Assembly (NCBI RefSeq): GCF_001297705.1
Contig: NZ_LIRF01000004.1
Span: forward strand, 372,001 to 436,000
Direction: 5' to 3'
Source of the DNA: Chryseobacterium sp. ERMR1:04
GTDB taxonomy: Bacteria > Bacteroidota > Bacteroidia > Flavobacteriales > Weeksellaceae
Length of the DNA stretch: 64,000 nt
Below, one piece after another: positions 9,449 through 18,505 of the stretch. Made by a program: the position numbers and the translations under genes. Every line of letters starts with the position of its first letter. The first letter of the stretch is position 1. The notes beneath the pieces were generated by a model that saw only the letters and a program-made list of their open reading frames with translations, was not told the origin of the DNA and ran no database searches.

Positions 9449-9916
9449 ATGAAAAAATTAATTGCAGGAATTGCACTATTTGGAACATTTGCTATTGCAT
9501 CTGCACAGACTATCACTTTTGATAAAACTACTTTTGACTATGGTAATGTAAAGCCAGGATCTGACGGTATTAGATTCTTTACGGTAACGAACACTGGTGA
9601 TAAGCCTCTAGTTCTTTCGAATGTAAAAGCTTCTTGTGGATGTACAACTCCAGATTTCAGCACTGACCCTATTATGCCTGGGAAATCTGCTAAAATTAAA
9701 GTTGGATACAACACAACGCTTAATGGAGGATTCAACAAAATGATTGAAGTTTTCTCTAATGACCCTGCAAACAGCAGAAGTGTAATTTATATTAAAGGAA
9801 ATGTAGACGCTAACGCACCAGCAGAAGTTGCTGCGGCTGCAGTTGCTGCTCCTGTAGATGCTAAAGCTGCTAAGAAAGCTGCTAAAGCTGCAAAAAAAGT
9901 AGCTGCTGCCAAGTAA
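9449..9916 (+). CDS. DUF1573 domain secreted protein
   Basis: A 155-residue exported protein. Residues 1-20 form a signal peptide (MKKLIAGIALFGTFA then ASAQ). The mature part is one DUF1573 domain, an Ig-like fold related to ASH/MSP domains, with the family blocks FDYGNVKPGSDG, TNTGDKPL, ASCGCTTPDF and PGKSAKIKVGYN. The last ~40 residues are an Ala/Lys-rich, low-complexity tail that is probably disordered and basic. Such proteins are periplasmic or surface-bound in Bacteroidetes; role unknown. It has its own promoter and its own terminator. Confidence 0.88.
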   Translation: MKKLIAGIALFGTFAIASAQTITFDKTTFDYGNVKPGSDGIRFFTVTNTGDKPLVLSNVKASCGCTTPDFSTDPIMPGKSAKIKVGYNTTLNGGFNKMIEVFSNDPANSRSVIYIKGNVDANAPAEVAAAAVAAPVDAKAAKKAAKAAKKVAAAK

Positions 9917-9937
9917 GCTCTACTCAAAAAAAATAAG

Positions 9938-9966
9938 AACCGTCTCCATCGAGGCGGTTTTTTTAT
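9938..9966 (+). terminator. Terminator of the DUF1573 gene
   Basis: AACCGTCTC / GAGGCGGTT (9938-9959, one G-T pair) followed by TTTTTTATT. Confidence 0.85.
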
Positions 9967-10047
9967 TATATTTATTTGAGATTAGTTGATGAACTACTTC
10001 TAACTGTTTAATTTTAATCTTTTAATCAAATAATAATTATATACTAT

Positions 10048-10917
10048 ATGGACACCAATTTCTCAGATGATTTCTTAGTACAAGGAAAATTTTCAATCAA
10101 AAAAGCTTCAACAGAATATAAAGGAAAACTTACTAAAGACGAAGGCACCCAATTATTAATACAGGAAAAAGAAAAACTTCGTGACCTTCAGGAAAAATTA
10201 TATGCCGACGGAAGTAAATCACTCTTAGTTGTACTTCAGGCTATGGATGCAGCAGGAAAAGACAGTTTAATTGAACACGTTTTCGGTGGCGTAAATCCAC
10301 AGGGATGTAATGTAACCAGTTTTAAAACTCCAAGTTCAAAAGAATATTCCCATGATTTTCTGTGGAGACATTATTTAGCGCTTCCTCAAAAAGGAATGAT
10401 CGGGATTTTTAACCGTTCTCATTATGAAAGTGTTTTGGTATGTAAAGTTCATCCTGAATACAATTTAAGCGAAAAAACATGGGACTCTGTGAAAGATTTC
10501 GATGATAAATTCTGGGAGAACAGATACGAAAGCATTAGAAATTTTGAAAAGCATCTTGCTCAAAACGGTACAACGATCGTAAAAATATTTTTAAATGTTT
10601 CTAAAGGAGAGCAAAAGAAAAGACTCTTAGACAGAATCAACGAACCTGAAAAAAATTGGAAATTCTCTAGCGCCGATCTTCCTGAAAGAGCTTTGTTTGA
10701 TAAATACATGGAACATTATGAAACAGCGATTAATGAAACCAATAAAAAAGACGCTCCATGGTATGTACTTCCCGCAGATAATAAATGGTTTGCCAGAGTT
10801 GCTGCTGTACAGATCATTATTGATACATTGGAAAAAATGGATCTGAAATTCCCACAACTTTCTGAGAAAGACAGCCAAGGCTTGAAAGATGCTAAAAAGC
10901 AATTGGAAAACGAATAA
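10048..10917 (+). CDS. PPK2-family polyphosphate:nucleotide phosphotransferase
   Basis: A 289-residue P-loop kinase of the PPK2 family, which moves phosphate between polyphosphate and nucleotides. The Walker A segment MDAAGKDS starts at residue 65 and the second signature GIFNRSHYESVLV near residue 118; the lid region with basic residues follows (KKRLLDRINEP), and PWYVLPADNKWFAR is the expected C-terminal block. Length fits single-domain PPK2. Whether it prefers AMP, ADP or both (class I, II or III) cannot be told by eye. Monocistronic, with a terminator directly after the stop. Confidence 0.92.
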   Translation: MDTNFSDDFLVQGKFSIKKASTEYKGKLTKDEGTQLLIQEKEKLRDLQEKLYADGSKSLLVVLQAMDAAGKDSLIEHVFGGVNPQGCNVTSFKTPSSKEYSHDFLWRHYLALPQKGMIGIFNRSHYESVLVCKVHPEYNLSEKTWDSVKDFDDKFWENRYESIRNFEKHLAQNGTTIVKIFLNVSKGEQKKRLLDRINEPEKNWKFSSADLPERALFDKYMEHYETAINETNKKDAPWYVLPADNKWFARVAAVQIIIDTLEKMDLKFPQLSEKDSQGLKDAKKQLENE

Positions 10918-10919
10918 GA

Positions 10920-10946
10920 AAAGCCTCAAATTGAGGCTTTTTTATT
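10920..10946. terminator. Terminator between PPK2 and the convergent PKD lipoprotein
   Basis: AAAGCCTCAA / TTGAGGCTTT (10920-10940) followed by TTTTATTT on the plus strand; A-rich on the other side, so it may work both ways. Confidence 0.85.
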
Positions 10947-11838
10947 TATAATTTTTGAAAATCAACTTTAAATGATAGGCTACCTTGTGTAAATGTTACT
11001 GAATTTGAAGTATTAGTAAATTGTGATGTATAAGAATTATAGCTGTCTATTATTTCATCAGCTCCTCCATCTTCTAATAATGAATTAAGGGCATCACTAT
11101 CTTTAAAAGTAAATTTAATATTTTCTAATGCATCATAGCCCATAATCAAATTATTCGCAGAAACATCAAATACCAAGTTTAATTGATTTGGATTAATGCC
11201 TGTTGTAAATAAATGCTCTGGATAAGCAGTTGTTACACTATGAGGATTCGTAGGATCTGGAACACTGGAACTTTTAGTAATATAAACAAATATATCTGCA
11301 AATTTATTCATATTATTTGTTCCATAGCTTTCGCTTTCATCCCAAGCACCTGTAAAAGTCTGCCACATTCCACCTGTACCTACAGAAACCCATCTTTTAT
11401 TATTCGTTTTCTGTGGAATCGAAATAATCGTAATTTTATTAATTTTCAATAAATTGGTATTCGTTACAGTTATATTCACTGTTTTCACAATACTGCTTCC
11501 ATTATTTAATAATAATGTAGCCTTTATAGTATAAGTGCCCGCAGTTTTATAATTATGATAAATAGCTGATAAAGAACCATTACCATAATAAGTTTTACCA
11601 TCTCCAAAATCCCAATTAATATTATTAATCTGATCACTGATCCCCCCGTAAAATAAAATTGAAAAGGAGTATCAATAGATGCTTGAGTCTTTGAAGAAAC
11701 TAATGCAATGCTATTGTTTCCAGAATTTCCATTATTTGGATTAGAATTTTCAGAAATATTATCAGAGCCTCCAGAGCAAGACATAAAAACAGCAGAGAAT
11801 ATGCTTATTTTTAATAAATTTAGTAAATTTTTGTTCAT
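10946..11838 (-). pseudogene. PKD-domain lipoprotein gene broken by a frameshift
   Basis: Two minus-strand frames make one protein. The first part (from ATG at 11838) has a lipoprotein signal (SAVFMSC), an Asn/Ser-rich linker and the start of a PKD domain ending PFQFYFTGG. At a C6 run (11642-11647; G6 in coding sense) the frame then shifts; one added G restores ISDQINNINWDFGDGKTYY and so on, giving the PKD signature WDFGDG, then YHNY and AGTYTIKA. The C-terminal ~180 residues are a second beta-rich region of unknown fold. Intact length would be ~297 residues, lipid-anchored. The lesion could be true decay, phase variation at the G tract, or a consensus error. Confidence 0.82.
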
Positions 11839-11880
11839 TATCTTTTTTATTTTTTAAATGATTGCAAAAATAGAAAAAAT

Positions 11881-12204
11881 CACGAGAAAATCTATAAGCC
11901 GGATTTTGTACTTCCGAAGAAGTGCCTGTTATTTATCTACGTCGTACATTGCTATACAACTTGAGCTGATTACCCCTCGGTTTTCAGAGCGAGCCGCTCC
12001 TATTTCCATTACTGGAAAGAACCGATATACTTACCATTGCACCGCAAAGAGTTTACCTGGTTTCACTACAGCCGAACTGTACATACTTTCTGTTGCACTT
12101 GTCCTACCCTCACGGGTGACGGATGTTATCCGCTTTGCTGCTCTATGGTGTCCGGACTTTCCTACCCTTGCCGAAACAAGAATCAACAAGCCGATTTTCT
12201 CGTG
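11881..12204 (-). ncRNA. rnpB: RNase P RNA (bacterial type A)
   Basis: The minus strand carries the hallmark GGAAAGTCCGGAC near the 5' part (plus-strand 12149-12163), GTGCAACAGAAA further on, and the 3' end CCGGCTTATAG. The ends pair as a perfect 12-bp P1 helix: CACGAGAAAATC at 11881-11892 and its complement at 12193-12204, which also sets the boundaries (about 324 nt). It is the catalytic RNA that matures tRNA 5' ends. Overlapping frames on both strands are therefore not genes. Confidence 0.95.
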
Positions 12205-12223
12205 GCTGCAAAGATACAATTTA

Positions 12224-12311
12224 ATGTAACAATTTACCAATGTACCTATATAACAATGAAAAATTATATTGTTTTAAGAATTGTTACATTCTTAGATTGG
12301 TAAATTGTTAA
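12224..12311. repeat. Dispersed intergenic palindromic repeat, copy 1
   Basis: GTAACAATTTACCAAT (12227-12242) and its inverted copy ATTGGTAAATTGTTAA (12296-12311, 15 of 16 matching) flank ~53 bp with an internal TTGTTACATT. The arm AATGTAACAATTTACCAA recurs at 26284. This looks like a small REP/MITE-type element between rnpB and the ECF sigma gene. Confidence 0.6.
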
Positions 12312-12336
12312 ATTGATATTTTGTCTTTATCTTCGT
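12305..12336 (+). promoter_or_regulatory. Possible promoter of the ECF sigma gene
   Basis: TTG (12305-12307), 21-nt spacer, TATCTTCG (12329-12336), a TAnnTTYG variant. It implies a transcript start near 12343, so translation cannot begin at the TTG at 12321. Confidence 0.4.
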
Positions 12337-12356
12337 GCCATTATTATACATCCATT

Positions 12357-12848
12357 TTGATCTCTAGAGAAAAAGAATTTGCGCAATTGATAAAAGATAA
12401 TCAGGGTTTGATTATCAAGGTATCGCGTCTTTATACCAACTCTCTGGAAGACGAAGAAGATCTTTTCCAGGAGATTGTTTTACAGCTCTGGAGAAGTTAT
12501 GATTCCTTTAAAGGGAATTCTAAAATTTCTACCTGGATGTATCGTGTAGCTCTTAATACCGCTATTACCCTTTTTAGGAAAAAAAGCAAAAGTTTACCCA
12601 CTAACGAGTTAGATATCAACCACAGAGATTTTATCGAAGATGAGGATGATAAGCAGCAGCAGGTATCCCTTTTGTATACGGTAATAAAGACCCTTCCCAA
12701 TGTAGAAAGAGCGATCGTAACCATGTACCTGGATGACTTGCCTTACAAGGATATTGCAGAAAACCTCGGGATCACCGAAGTAAATGCGCGTGTGAAAATG
12801 AACAGATTAAAGAAAACCCTTAAAGAACAGATGGAAAAATATGCCTGA
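12357..12848 (+). CDS. ECF-type RNA polymerase sigma factor
   Basis: About 163 residues with sigma-70 region 2 (EDLFQEIVLQLWRSYDSF, then STWMYRVALNTAI) and region 4 (LPNVERAIVTMYLDDLPYKDIAENLGITEVNARVK, a helix-turn-helix for the -35 element). No ATG exists upstream of region 2; I take TTG at 12357 (giving MISREKEFAQ) because it matches the usual ECF N-terminus and follows the probable promoter. An alternative TTG at 12321 adds 12 residues. The stop overlaps the start of the next gene by 8 bp, marking that membrane protein as its likely partner. Confidence 0.88.
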   Translation: MISREKEFAQLIKDNQGLIIKVSRLYTNSLEDEEDLFQEIVLQLWRSYDSFKGNSKISTWMYRVALNTAITLFRKKSKSLPTNELDINHRDFIEDEDDKQQQVSLLYTVIKTLPNVERAIVTMYLDDLPYKDIAENLGITEVNARVKMNRLKKTLKEQMEKYA

Positions 12849-13515
12849 ATTTGATTTAGACAGCTTTAAGAAAACATGGCAAGAACAGCCTGTTCAGCAG
12901 AAATACGACAATAACGAGATCCTTAAGATGTTGAATAGAAAATCACGCAACTATGTGAAGTATATTTTCTGGATCAGTGTTTTTGAGTTTTTACTCTTTT
13001 CTGTAATGGGACTATTTTACTTCTTTCAAGGAGAAGAAACCAATGGTTTTCTAAATGTACTGGAAAAATTAGGCGCGCAAAAAACGCCTGAAGTAGAACA
13101 TAATTTTGGAATTACTTATTTAATTATAAAAGTTTTAAGTTTATTAATCACTGCTTATTTCGTATATAAATTTTACCGAAATTACCGTAAAATAAAGATT
13201 GAAGAAAATCTTAAAGGTCTCATCACAAGAATTATTAAATTCAAGAAAACCGTTAATGCATTTATCTTGATAAGTATCGTTTTATTGGTAGTGTTTACTT
13301 CAATTTTCACTGTTTTTATATTCTATGCTTTAAATTCACAAAACGTAGAACCTACCAATTCTGCATTGACGATTTTTGTTATTGTAACCGCAGTAAGTAC
13401 AGGACTTTGTATATTGTTAATCTGGCTATATTACAGATTGGTTTACGGAATTATCATGAGAAAATTAGATCGAAATTTAACTCAACTTCAAGACATCGAT
13501 TCTCAGGAAAATTAA
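12841..13515 (+). CDS. Membrane protein coupled to ECF sigma, possible anti-sigma factor
   Basis: A 224-residue protein starting within the last codons of the sigma gene (8-bp overlap), which points to coupled translation. The first ~40 residues are soluble and charged (FDLDSFKKTWQEQPVQ), followed by four predicted TM helices at roughly 44-64, 92-111, 138-162 and 178-200, and a charged C-terminal tail. The short cytosolic head plus membrane domain fits a regulator that holds the sigma factor at the membrane, but no ZAS or other known anti-sigma motif is visible, so this role is inference from position. Confidence 0.7.
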   Translation: MPEFDLDSFKKTWQEQPVQQKYDNNEILKMLNRKSRNYVKYIFWISVFEFLLFSVMGLFYFFQGEETNGFLNVLEKLGAQKTPEVEHNFGITYLIIKVLSLLITAYFVYKFYRNYRKIKIEENLKGLITRIIKFKKTVNAFILISIVLLVVFTSIFTVFIFYALNSQNVEPTNSALTIFVIVTAVSTGLCILLIWLYYRLVYGIIMRKLDRNLTQLQDIDSQEN

Positions 13516-13576
13516 CATTTCACAGCCCATTATCTTAAGATTTATTTGCTAATTTTATATAAGCAAATTATTCATT

Positions 13577-15199
13577 ATGGCTTTATCTTATGTACATGGT
13601 GCTTCGGATATCCCACTATTAGGGCAAACGATTGGAGGTACTCTAAAAAATACGGTTGAAAAGTATCCTCATCAAGAAGCATTAATTTCTGTTCATCAAA
13701 ACTATCGTGCGACTTACCAAGAGTTTTATACCCAGACAACAGCTGTTGCGAAAGCACTGATCCATTTAGGGGCAAAATCTGGTGATAGAATCGGGATCTG
13801 GGCTGCCAACCGATATGAATGGGTTGTATTGCAATTTGCTACTGCAAGGATAGGAACTATTTTAGTGAATATGAATCCTGCTTACCGAGCGCACGAACTC
13901 ACGTATGTGATCAATCAATCTGAAATTCGTTTTATTTTCTCTTCATTACACTTCAAAACAAGCAATTATAAAGAGATGGTAGAATATGCAAAAGAAGTCT
14001 GCCCTACGCTTGAGAATAAAATTTTCTTTGATGAAAATTGGAATCAATTTCTAAAAAATGGAGAAGTTATTTCTGATGAAATTTTAAATGATTTTGAAGA
14101 AAAAGTACAGTTTGATAATCCTGTTAACATTCAATATACTTCTGGAACTACAGGTTTTCCGAAAGGAGTCACCCTTTCTCATCATAACATTTTAAACAAT
14201 GGATATTTCATTGGGATCAGATTAAAATATTCCGAAAAAGATCGCGTTTGCATTCCTGTTCCTTTTTACCACTGCTTCGGAATGGTGATTGGAAATATGT
14301 GTTGTGTTGCGCACGGTGCTTGTATGGTGATTCCTAATGACAGTTTTGACCCTGATATTACGCTAAAAACTGTTTCCGATGAAAAATGTACTTCTTTGTA
14401 TGGGGTTCCCACGATGTTCATCGCAGAATTAGCAGCCAAAAATTTTGATCAATATGATTTTTCGAGCTTACGAACCGGCGTAATGGCAGGCTCTGTTTGT
14501 CCGCCGGAGATCATGAAAAAGGTGGAAAGTCTGATGAATATTAAAGAAATGAGCATCTGCTATGGAATGACCGAAACATCACCTGTTTCTACTCAAACTT
14601 TAATTGGAACCTCGCTGGAAAAGCAAGTGAGCACCGTTGGAACCGTACAAGATCATCTTGAAATAAAGATCATCGATGAAAATGGAAAAGTTTTACAACG
14701 GGGTGAGCATGGTGAATTGTGCACCAGAGGATATTCTGTCATGTTAAAATATTGGAATGATCCTGAAAATACGAGAAAAGTATTGGATGATTTCCGCTGG
14801 ATGCATACCGGAGATATGGCGGTGATGGATGATGAAGGCTATATTACCATTTCAGGAAGAATCAAAGATCTTATTATAAGAGGAGGTGAGAATATCTCAC
14901 CCAAAGAAATTGAAGATTTTTTATACACCTATCCAAATATTCTGGATGTTCAGATCATTGGTGTTCCAAGTGATAGATTTGGAGAAGAAGTGATGGCTTG
15001 GGTAAAAGTGAGAACAGGTTTTGGGGTAACCGAACAAGAGCTTCTCGATTATTGCCAAGGAAAAATTGCTCATTATAAAGTTCCGAAATACTGGAAATTT
15101 GTAGAGGAATTTCCCATGACCATTTCAGGAAAAATAAGAAAAGTAGAAATGCGTGAAATTTCTGTGAAAGAGCTCGGATTGGAGAAAAACAAACACTAA
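13577..15199 (+). CDS. AMP-dependent acyl-CoA synthetase
   Basis: A 540-residue ANL-superfamily enzyme that activates a carboxylic acid to acyl-AMP and then acyl-CoA. The P-loop YTSGTTGFPKGV is at about residue 187, the A5 motif YGMTETSP at ~330, the hinge and A7/A8 region WMHTGDMAVMDDEGY...GRIKDLIIRGGENISPKEIE at ~410-450, and the catalytic lysine in ISGKIRK near the C-terminus. Sequence blocks resemble medium/long-chain fatty acid ligases of the ACSF2/FadD type. No signal. Ordinary in length and motifs; chain-length preference cannot be read. Confidence 0.92.
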   Translation: MALSYVHGASDIPLLGQTIGGTLKNTVEKYPHQEALISVHQNYRATYQEFYTQTTAVAKALIHLGAKSGDRIGIWAANRYEWVVLQFATARIGTILVNMNPAYRAHELTYVINQSEIRFIFSSLHFKTSNYKEMVEYAKEVCPTLENKIFFDENWNQFLKNGEVISDEILNDFEEKVQFDNPVNIQYTSGTTGFPKGVTLSHHNILNNGYFIGIRLKYSEKDRVCIPVPFYHCFGMVIGNMCCVAHGACMVIPNDSFDPDITLKTVSDEKCTSLYGVPTMFIAELAAKNFDQYDFSSLRTGVMAGSVCPPEIMKKVESLMNIKEMSICYGMTETSPVSTQTLIGTSLEKQVSTVGTVQDHLEIKIIDENGKVLQRGEHGELCTRGYSVMLKYWNDPENTRKVLDDFRWMHTGDMAVMDDEGYITISGRIKDLIIRGGENISPKEIEDFLYTYPNILDVQIIGVPSDRFGEEVMAWVKVRTGFGVTEQELLDYCQGKIAHYKVPKYWKFVEEFPMTISGKIRKVEMREISVKELGLEKNKH

Positions 15200-15720
15200 T
15201 GTCAGAGCTCTCATTCACTCTTAAATACTAAAAATCGAATCAATAGAAACGGATTTCAGCCTATTTAATAAAGAAAACTAACCCATTGGCTTTGGCAAAA
15301 CTTAAAACAATGAAAAGCATTTCTGTGTGAAATGCTTTTTATTGTTTTATACACCAGTTTAAATAAAATTACATAAAAACAGAAAATTAGAACTATGAAA
15401 AAAGACCTGAAATTTTGAAATTATTATGAATAAAAAACAAATGCAAAAGGTCTAAAAAAATCTTATTTGTATTTTTCGTATTGTTAAATTTTATAATTTT
15501 ATATACTATATCTTTAATTTTAATTATTGAAAATACCTAGTTTTCAATTAATTAATACAATGAAGTATAATTGCAGTATTTTACTTTTTAATAAATGGTT
15601 TTAGCTTTGATTCCGCAATGTGAAAAAGTAGAGTTATTTATTTTTTTCACTAAACAACAGTTTTTAATTGAAATCGCATTAAAGAGATATTAAATAATAC
15701 AAACATTAAAATTGATTGCA
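15200..15720. other. Gene-free stretch with a degenerate repeat and a hairpin
   Basis: No coding region is supported here. It holds AATAGAAACGGATTTCAGCC (from 15241), a decayed relative of the palindrome at 31541, a terminator-like hairpin at 15313-15339, and then ~370 bp of AT-rich sequence leading to the secreted-protein gene, presumably including its promoter, which I could not place. Confidence 0.6.
15313..15341 (+). terminator. Terminator-like hairpin
   Basis: AAAAGCATTTC / GAAATGCTTTT with a 5-nt loop, then T and ATTG. It lies 110 bp past the acyl-CoA synthetase stop. Confidence 0.7.
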
Positions 15721-16749
15721 ATGAAAAAAAACCTTATCCTTTTATGTCTTTTGACAACCCTGTCATTGGCGTACTCCCAAATCGGGATTAATACTCCCAA
15801 TCCCCAAGGTATGCTACATGTGGATGGAGCAAAAGACAACCCTCAAACAGGAATTCCCAGCACGACACAACAAGCTAATGACTTTACAGTAACCTCCGTA
15901 GGAAAAGTTGGAATTGGAACTATTACTCCTTCATCAAACCTTCATATCGTAAATAATGGTATTGCTACAAGCATTGGAGGTGGTGAGGCAACAAATACAG
16001 GACTTTTGGTAGAAAACCCTATCGTTAACAATTCCATACTATCAATCTTAAGAACAACTGGAACTACAGGAGTCAAACAGGCTGTAATGGGGATCAATCC
16101 AAATTTCAATGGAAATAATGGAGCCTTTATTATTTCCCGTAGTGTTGGTGGATCTGATTTTGCCATGGATTTAACCACAGGTAATATAGGAGTCGCCACA
16201 AATATTCCTACAAATACTTTAGATGTGGCTGGTAGTACCAGAATAAGAACTTTAGATATTGCAACAGGGCCTACAATCATTACTCCTGTGTATGCTGATA
16301 CTAATGGAGTTCTAAATAAGGCAGTGAGTAATGTATACGGAACTGTAATTAATAACACCGTTAATATAGCATCAGGAGCCACAAGCACTCTTATTACTGG
16401 AATCATTGATAATGGCGTGTATAAAGCAGTTGTCTATGTGAGCAATAATTGTGGTCGTGGAGGTATTGCAGATTATTATGTAACTAATGTAAACCTTAAT
16501 AATTCTTTCTCCATAAAGGGCTCCGATGGTTTACTGAATACCGATACTACCAACAAAGCCCCTACTTTTACAGAAGTAGATAGAACCACCACAACCGTTG
16601 TATGGACAGGAGTACCAAATTGCGCAGGAGGTGGAAATAATACACAATTTAATTATACATTAACAATGCCTTCATCGGGAACGATAAATCTTACTAATAA
16701 CGGAAACGTGAGTTTAGATTACAGGATAGTCCTTACAAGAATTTTTTAA
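15721..16749 (+). CDS. Secreted protein with fibre-like N-terminal repeats
   Basis: A 342-residue exported protein. Residues 1-20 are a signal peptide ending AYSQ. The next ~150 residues carry short repeats of the type IGINTPNPQGMLHVDG, VGIGTITPSSNLHI and IGVATNIPTNTLDV, which resemble the beta-helix repeats in phage tail fibres and in many Flavobacteriia secreted proteins. The C-terminal ~130 residues are beta-rich with a few Cys and Asn, and no T9SS sorting domain is seen. Start at ATG 15721; a TTG at 15712 is in frame but would only lengthen the signal. Likely an extracellular or outer-membrane-associated protein of unknown role. Confidence 0.75.
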   Translation: MKKNLILLCLLTTLSLAYSQIGINTPNPQGMLHVDGAKDNPQTGIPSTTQQANDFTVTSVGKVGIGTITPSSNLHIVNNGIATSIGGGEATNTGLLVENPIVNNSILSILRTTGTTGVKQAVMGINPNFNGNNGAFIISRSVGGSDFAMDLTTGNIGVATNIPTNTLDVAGSTRIRTLDIATGPTIITPVYADTNGVLNKAVSNVYGTVINNTVNIASGATSTLITGIIDNGVYKAVVYVSNNCGRGGIADYYVTNVNLNNSFSIKGSDGLLNTDTTNKAPTFTEVDRTTTTVVWTGVPNCAGGGNNTQFNYTLTMPSSGTINLTNNGNVSLDYRIVLTRIF

Positions 16750-16836
16750 CAGACCGATAAGACTTAGTTAACAAGTCTCAATTACATCATAAAAGTAAAG
16801 GCTACAAAATATTTTACATTTTTATATTTAAACAAA

Positions 16837-16863
16837 AAATGCTCAGATTTCTCTGAGCATTTT
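16837..16863 (-). terminator. rpoN terminator
   Basis: AAATGCTCAGA / TCTGAGCATTT with a 4-nt loop; on the minus strand it follows the rpoN stop and leads into TTTTTTGTTT. Confidence 0.8.
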
Positions 16864-16882
16864 AAATATTTTATAGAATTTT

Positions 16883-18346
16883 TTATAATTCTTTTCTCAA
16901 TCTGGCAACAGGAATATTCAACTGTTCTCTGTATTTTGCAATCGTTCTTCTTGCAATGTTATATCCTTGCTCTTTTAAAATGACTACCAACGCATCATCT
17001 GTCAATGGTTTTCTTTTATTTTCTTTGCTGATCACTTCCTGAAGATGGTTTTTAATTTCTTTAGTAGAAACTTCCTCTCCATCATCGTTTGTTAAACTAT
17101 CCGAGAATAAATCCTTAAGGTAAATAATACCATTTGAAGTGTCTGCGTATTTACTTTTTACAACTCTTGAAATCGTAGAAATATCAAAACCTGTAATATC
17201 CGCAATATCCTTTAAGATCATTGGTCTCAAAGATTTTTCGTCTCCGGTAATGAAATAATCTTTCTGGAATTTAACGATAGCTGTGATGGTCTGTAATAAG
17301 GTATTCTGACGCTGATTAATTGCATCAATATACCATTTTGCCGCATCTAGCTTTTGCTTGATAAATAAGGCAGCCTGCTTGTGTTCAGAAGAGTTCTTAT
17401 CATGAGAATACGTCGTTAGAATATCTTTATATTCTTCAGAAACTCTTAAAGTAGGTGCATTTTTACTGTTAAGCATCGGAATAACCATTCCATCCTTTAC
17501 CTGAATTACAAAATCCGGGATAATCTCTTGGTTGATCGTAATCGTTTGCGTATCAAAATTCCCTCCTACTTTTGGAGATAACTTTGAGATCTCTTCTAAT
17601 GCATCTTTTAGATCTTCTTCTTCAATATCATATTTCTGAATGATTTTATTGTAATGCTTATTCGTTAAGGCATCAAACTGATGTCTCAAAATATTAGCAG
17701 CCAAAGAAACCGCTTTATCAGAGCTTACTTTTTTCTCGATCTGCAACAATAAACACTCCTGCAAACCTCTTGCTCCTACTCCTGGCGGATCTAATTTCTG
17801 AACATAATTTTCAAGAATATCATCTACTTTCTCTTTAGTAGTATAAATCCCTTGAGAAAAGGCAAGATCATCAACAATCGCTTTGACCTCTCTTCTTAAA
17901 TATCCGTCTGTATCTAGATTTCCAATAATATATTCAGCAATTCTTACATCTTCCTCGTTGATATTCGCAAGATGTATCTGCTCTAATAAATAATCATATA
18001 AAGATTGGCCTTCTGTTAAAAGACTTTCGTTATCAAATTCCTCATCGTCTGCTGAGTAGTTACTGGAAGCTGTTTTATAGTTGGGCTCGTCATCGTAAAG
18101 ATAATCGTTCACATCAAAATCTGTTTCAATGCTTTCCGTACCCTCGTTTTCGTAAGCCTCCTCCAAAGAAGAATAATCATCTTCTTTAGACTCTTCTTTT
18201 GCGACTTCCAAAGCAGGATTCTCTTCTAATTCTCTCTCCAATTCCTCTTCGAATTCCAACGTGTGAAGCTGAATCAACTTCATCAACTGGATTTGCTGAG
18301 GCGCTAGCTTCTGTCCTAATTTGAGTTGTAAGTGTTGTCTAAGCAT
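16883..18346 (-). CDS. rpoN: RNA polymerase sigma-54 factor
   Basis: A 487-residue sigma-54. Region I is Gln/Leu-rich (LGQKLAPQQIQLMKLIQL), followed by an acidic region II (residues ~50-100, many D and E), the core-binding domain and the C-terminal RpoN box ARRTIAKYRE with the HTH before it (ITGFDISTISRVVKSKY). It directs transcription from -24/-12 promoters with enhancer-binding ATPases; none of those is in this window. Length is typical. It is preceded by a ~155-bp gap to the asnS gene and has its own terminator. Confidence 0.97.
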   Translation of the reverse strand: MLRQHLQLKLGQKLAPQQIQLMKLIQLHTLEFEEELERELEENPALEVAKEESKEDDYSSLEEAYENEGTESIETDFDVNDYLYDDEPNYKTASSNYSADDEEFDNESLLTEGQSLYDYLLEQIHLANINEEDVRIAEYIIGNLDTDGYLRREVKAIVDDLAFSQGIYTTKEKVDDILENYVQKLDPPGVGARGLQECLLLQIEKKVSSDKAVSLAANILRHQFDALTNKHYNKIIQKYDIEEEDLKDALEEISKLSPKVGGNFDTQTITINQEIIPDFVIQVKDGMVIPMLNSKNAPTLRVSEEYKDILTTYSHDKNSSEHKQAALFIKQKLDAAKWYIDAINQRQNTLLQTITAIVKFQKDYFITGDEKSLRPMILKDIADITGFDISTISRVVKSKYADTSNGIIYLKDLFSDSLTNDDGEEVSTKEIKNHLQEVISKENKRKPLTDDALVVILKEQGYNIARRTIAKYREQLNIPVARLRKEL

Positions 18347-18465
18347 ATTAATATTTTGTGTTTTAACATAACATATTCTACGAATTTAAATAAATTTATT
18401 CAGGAAAAAAAGCATTTAGCACGATTTTTGTAGTAGATATGGTACCTAATAAGTTATTAAAAAAT

Positions 18466-18500
18466 AAAAAAGCCTTAAAATAAATTTTAAGGCTTTTTTT
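18466..18500 (-). terminator. asnS terminator
   Basis: AAAAAGCCTTAAAAT / ATTTTAAGGCTTTTT hairpin right after the asnS stop on the minus strand, followed by TTTTTATTTTT. Confidence 0.85.
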
Positions 18501-18505
18501 TATAT

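Noticed and set aside
11858..12303. Several open frames on both strands over the RNase P RNA
   Set aside because: They lie on rnpB, whose P1 helix and conserved core explain the sequence; none has protein-like composition.
12321..12356. Upstream TTG start of the ECF sigma gene
   Set aside because: It overlaps the probable -7 box, and the residues it adds are Cys/His/Tyr-rich and unlike ECF proteins.
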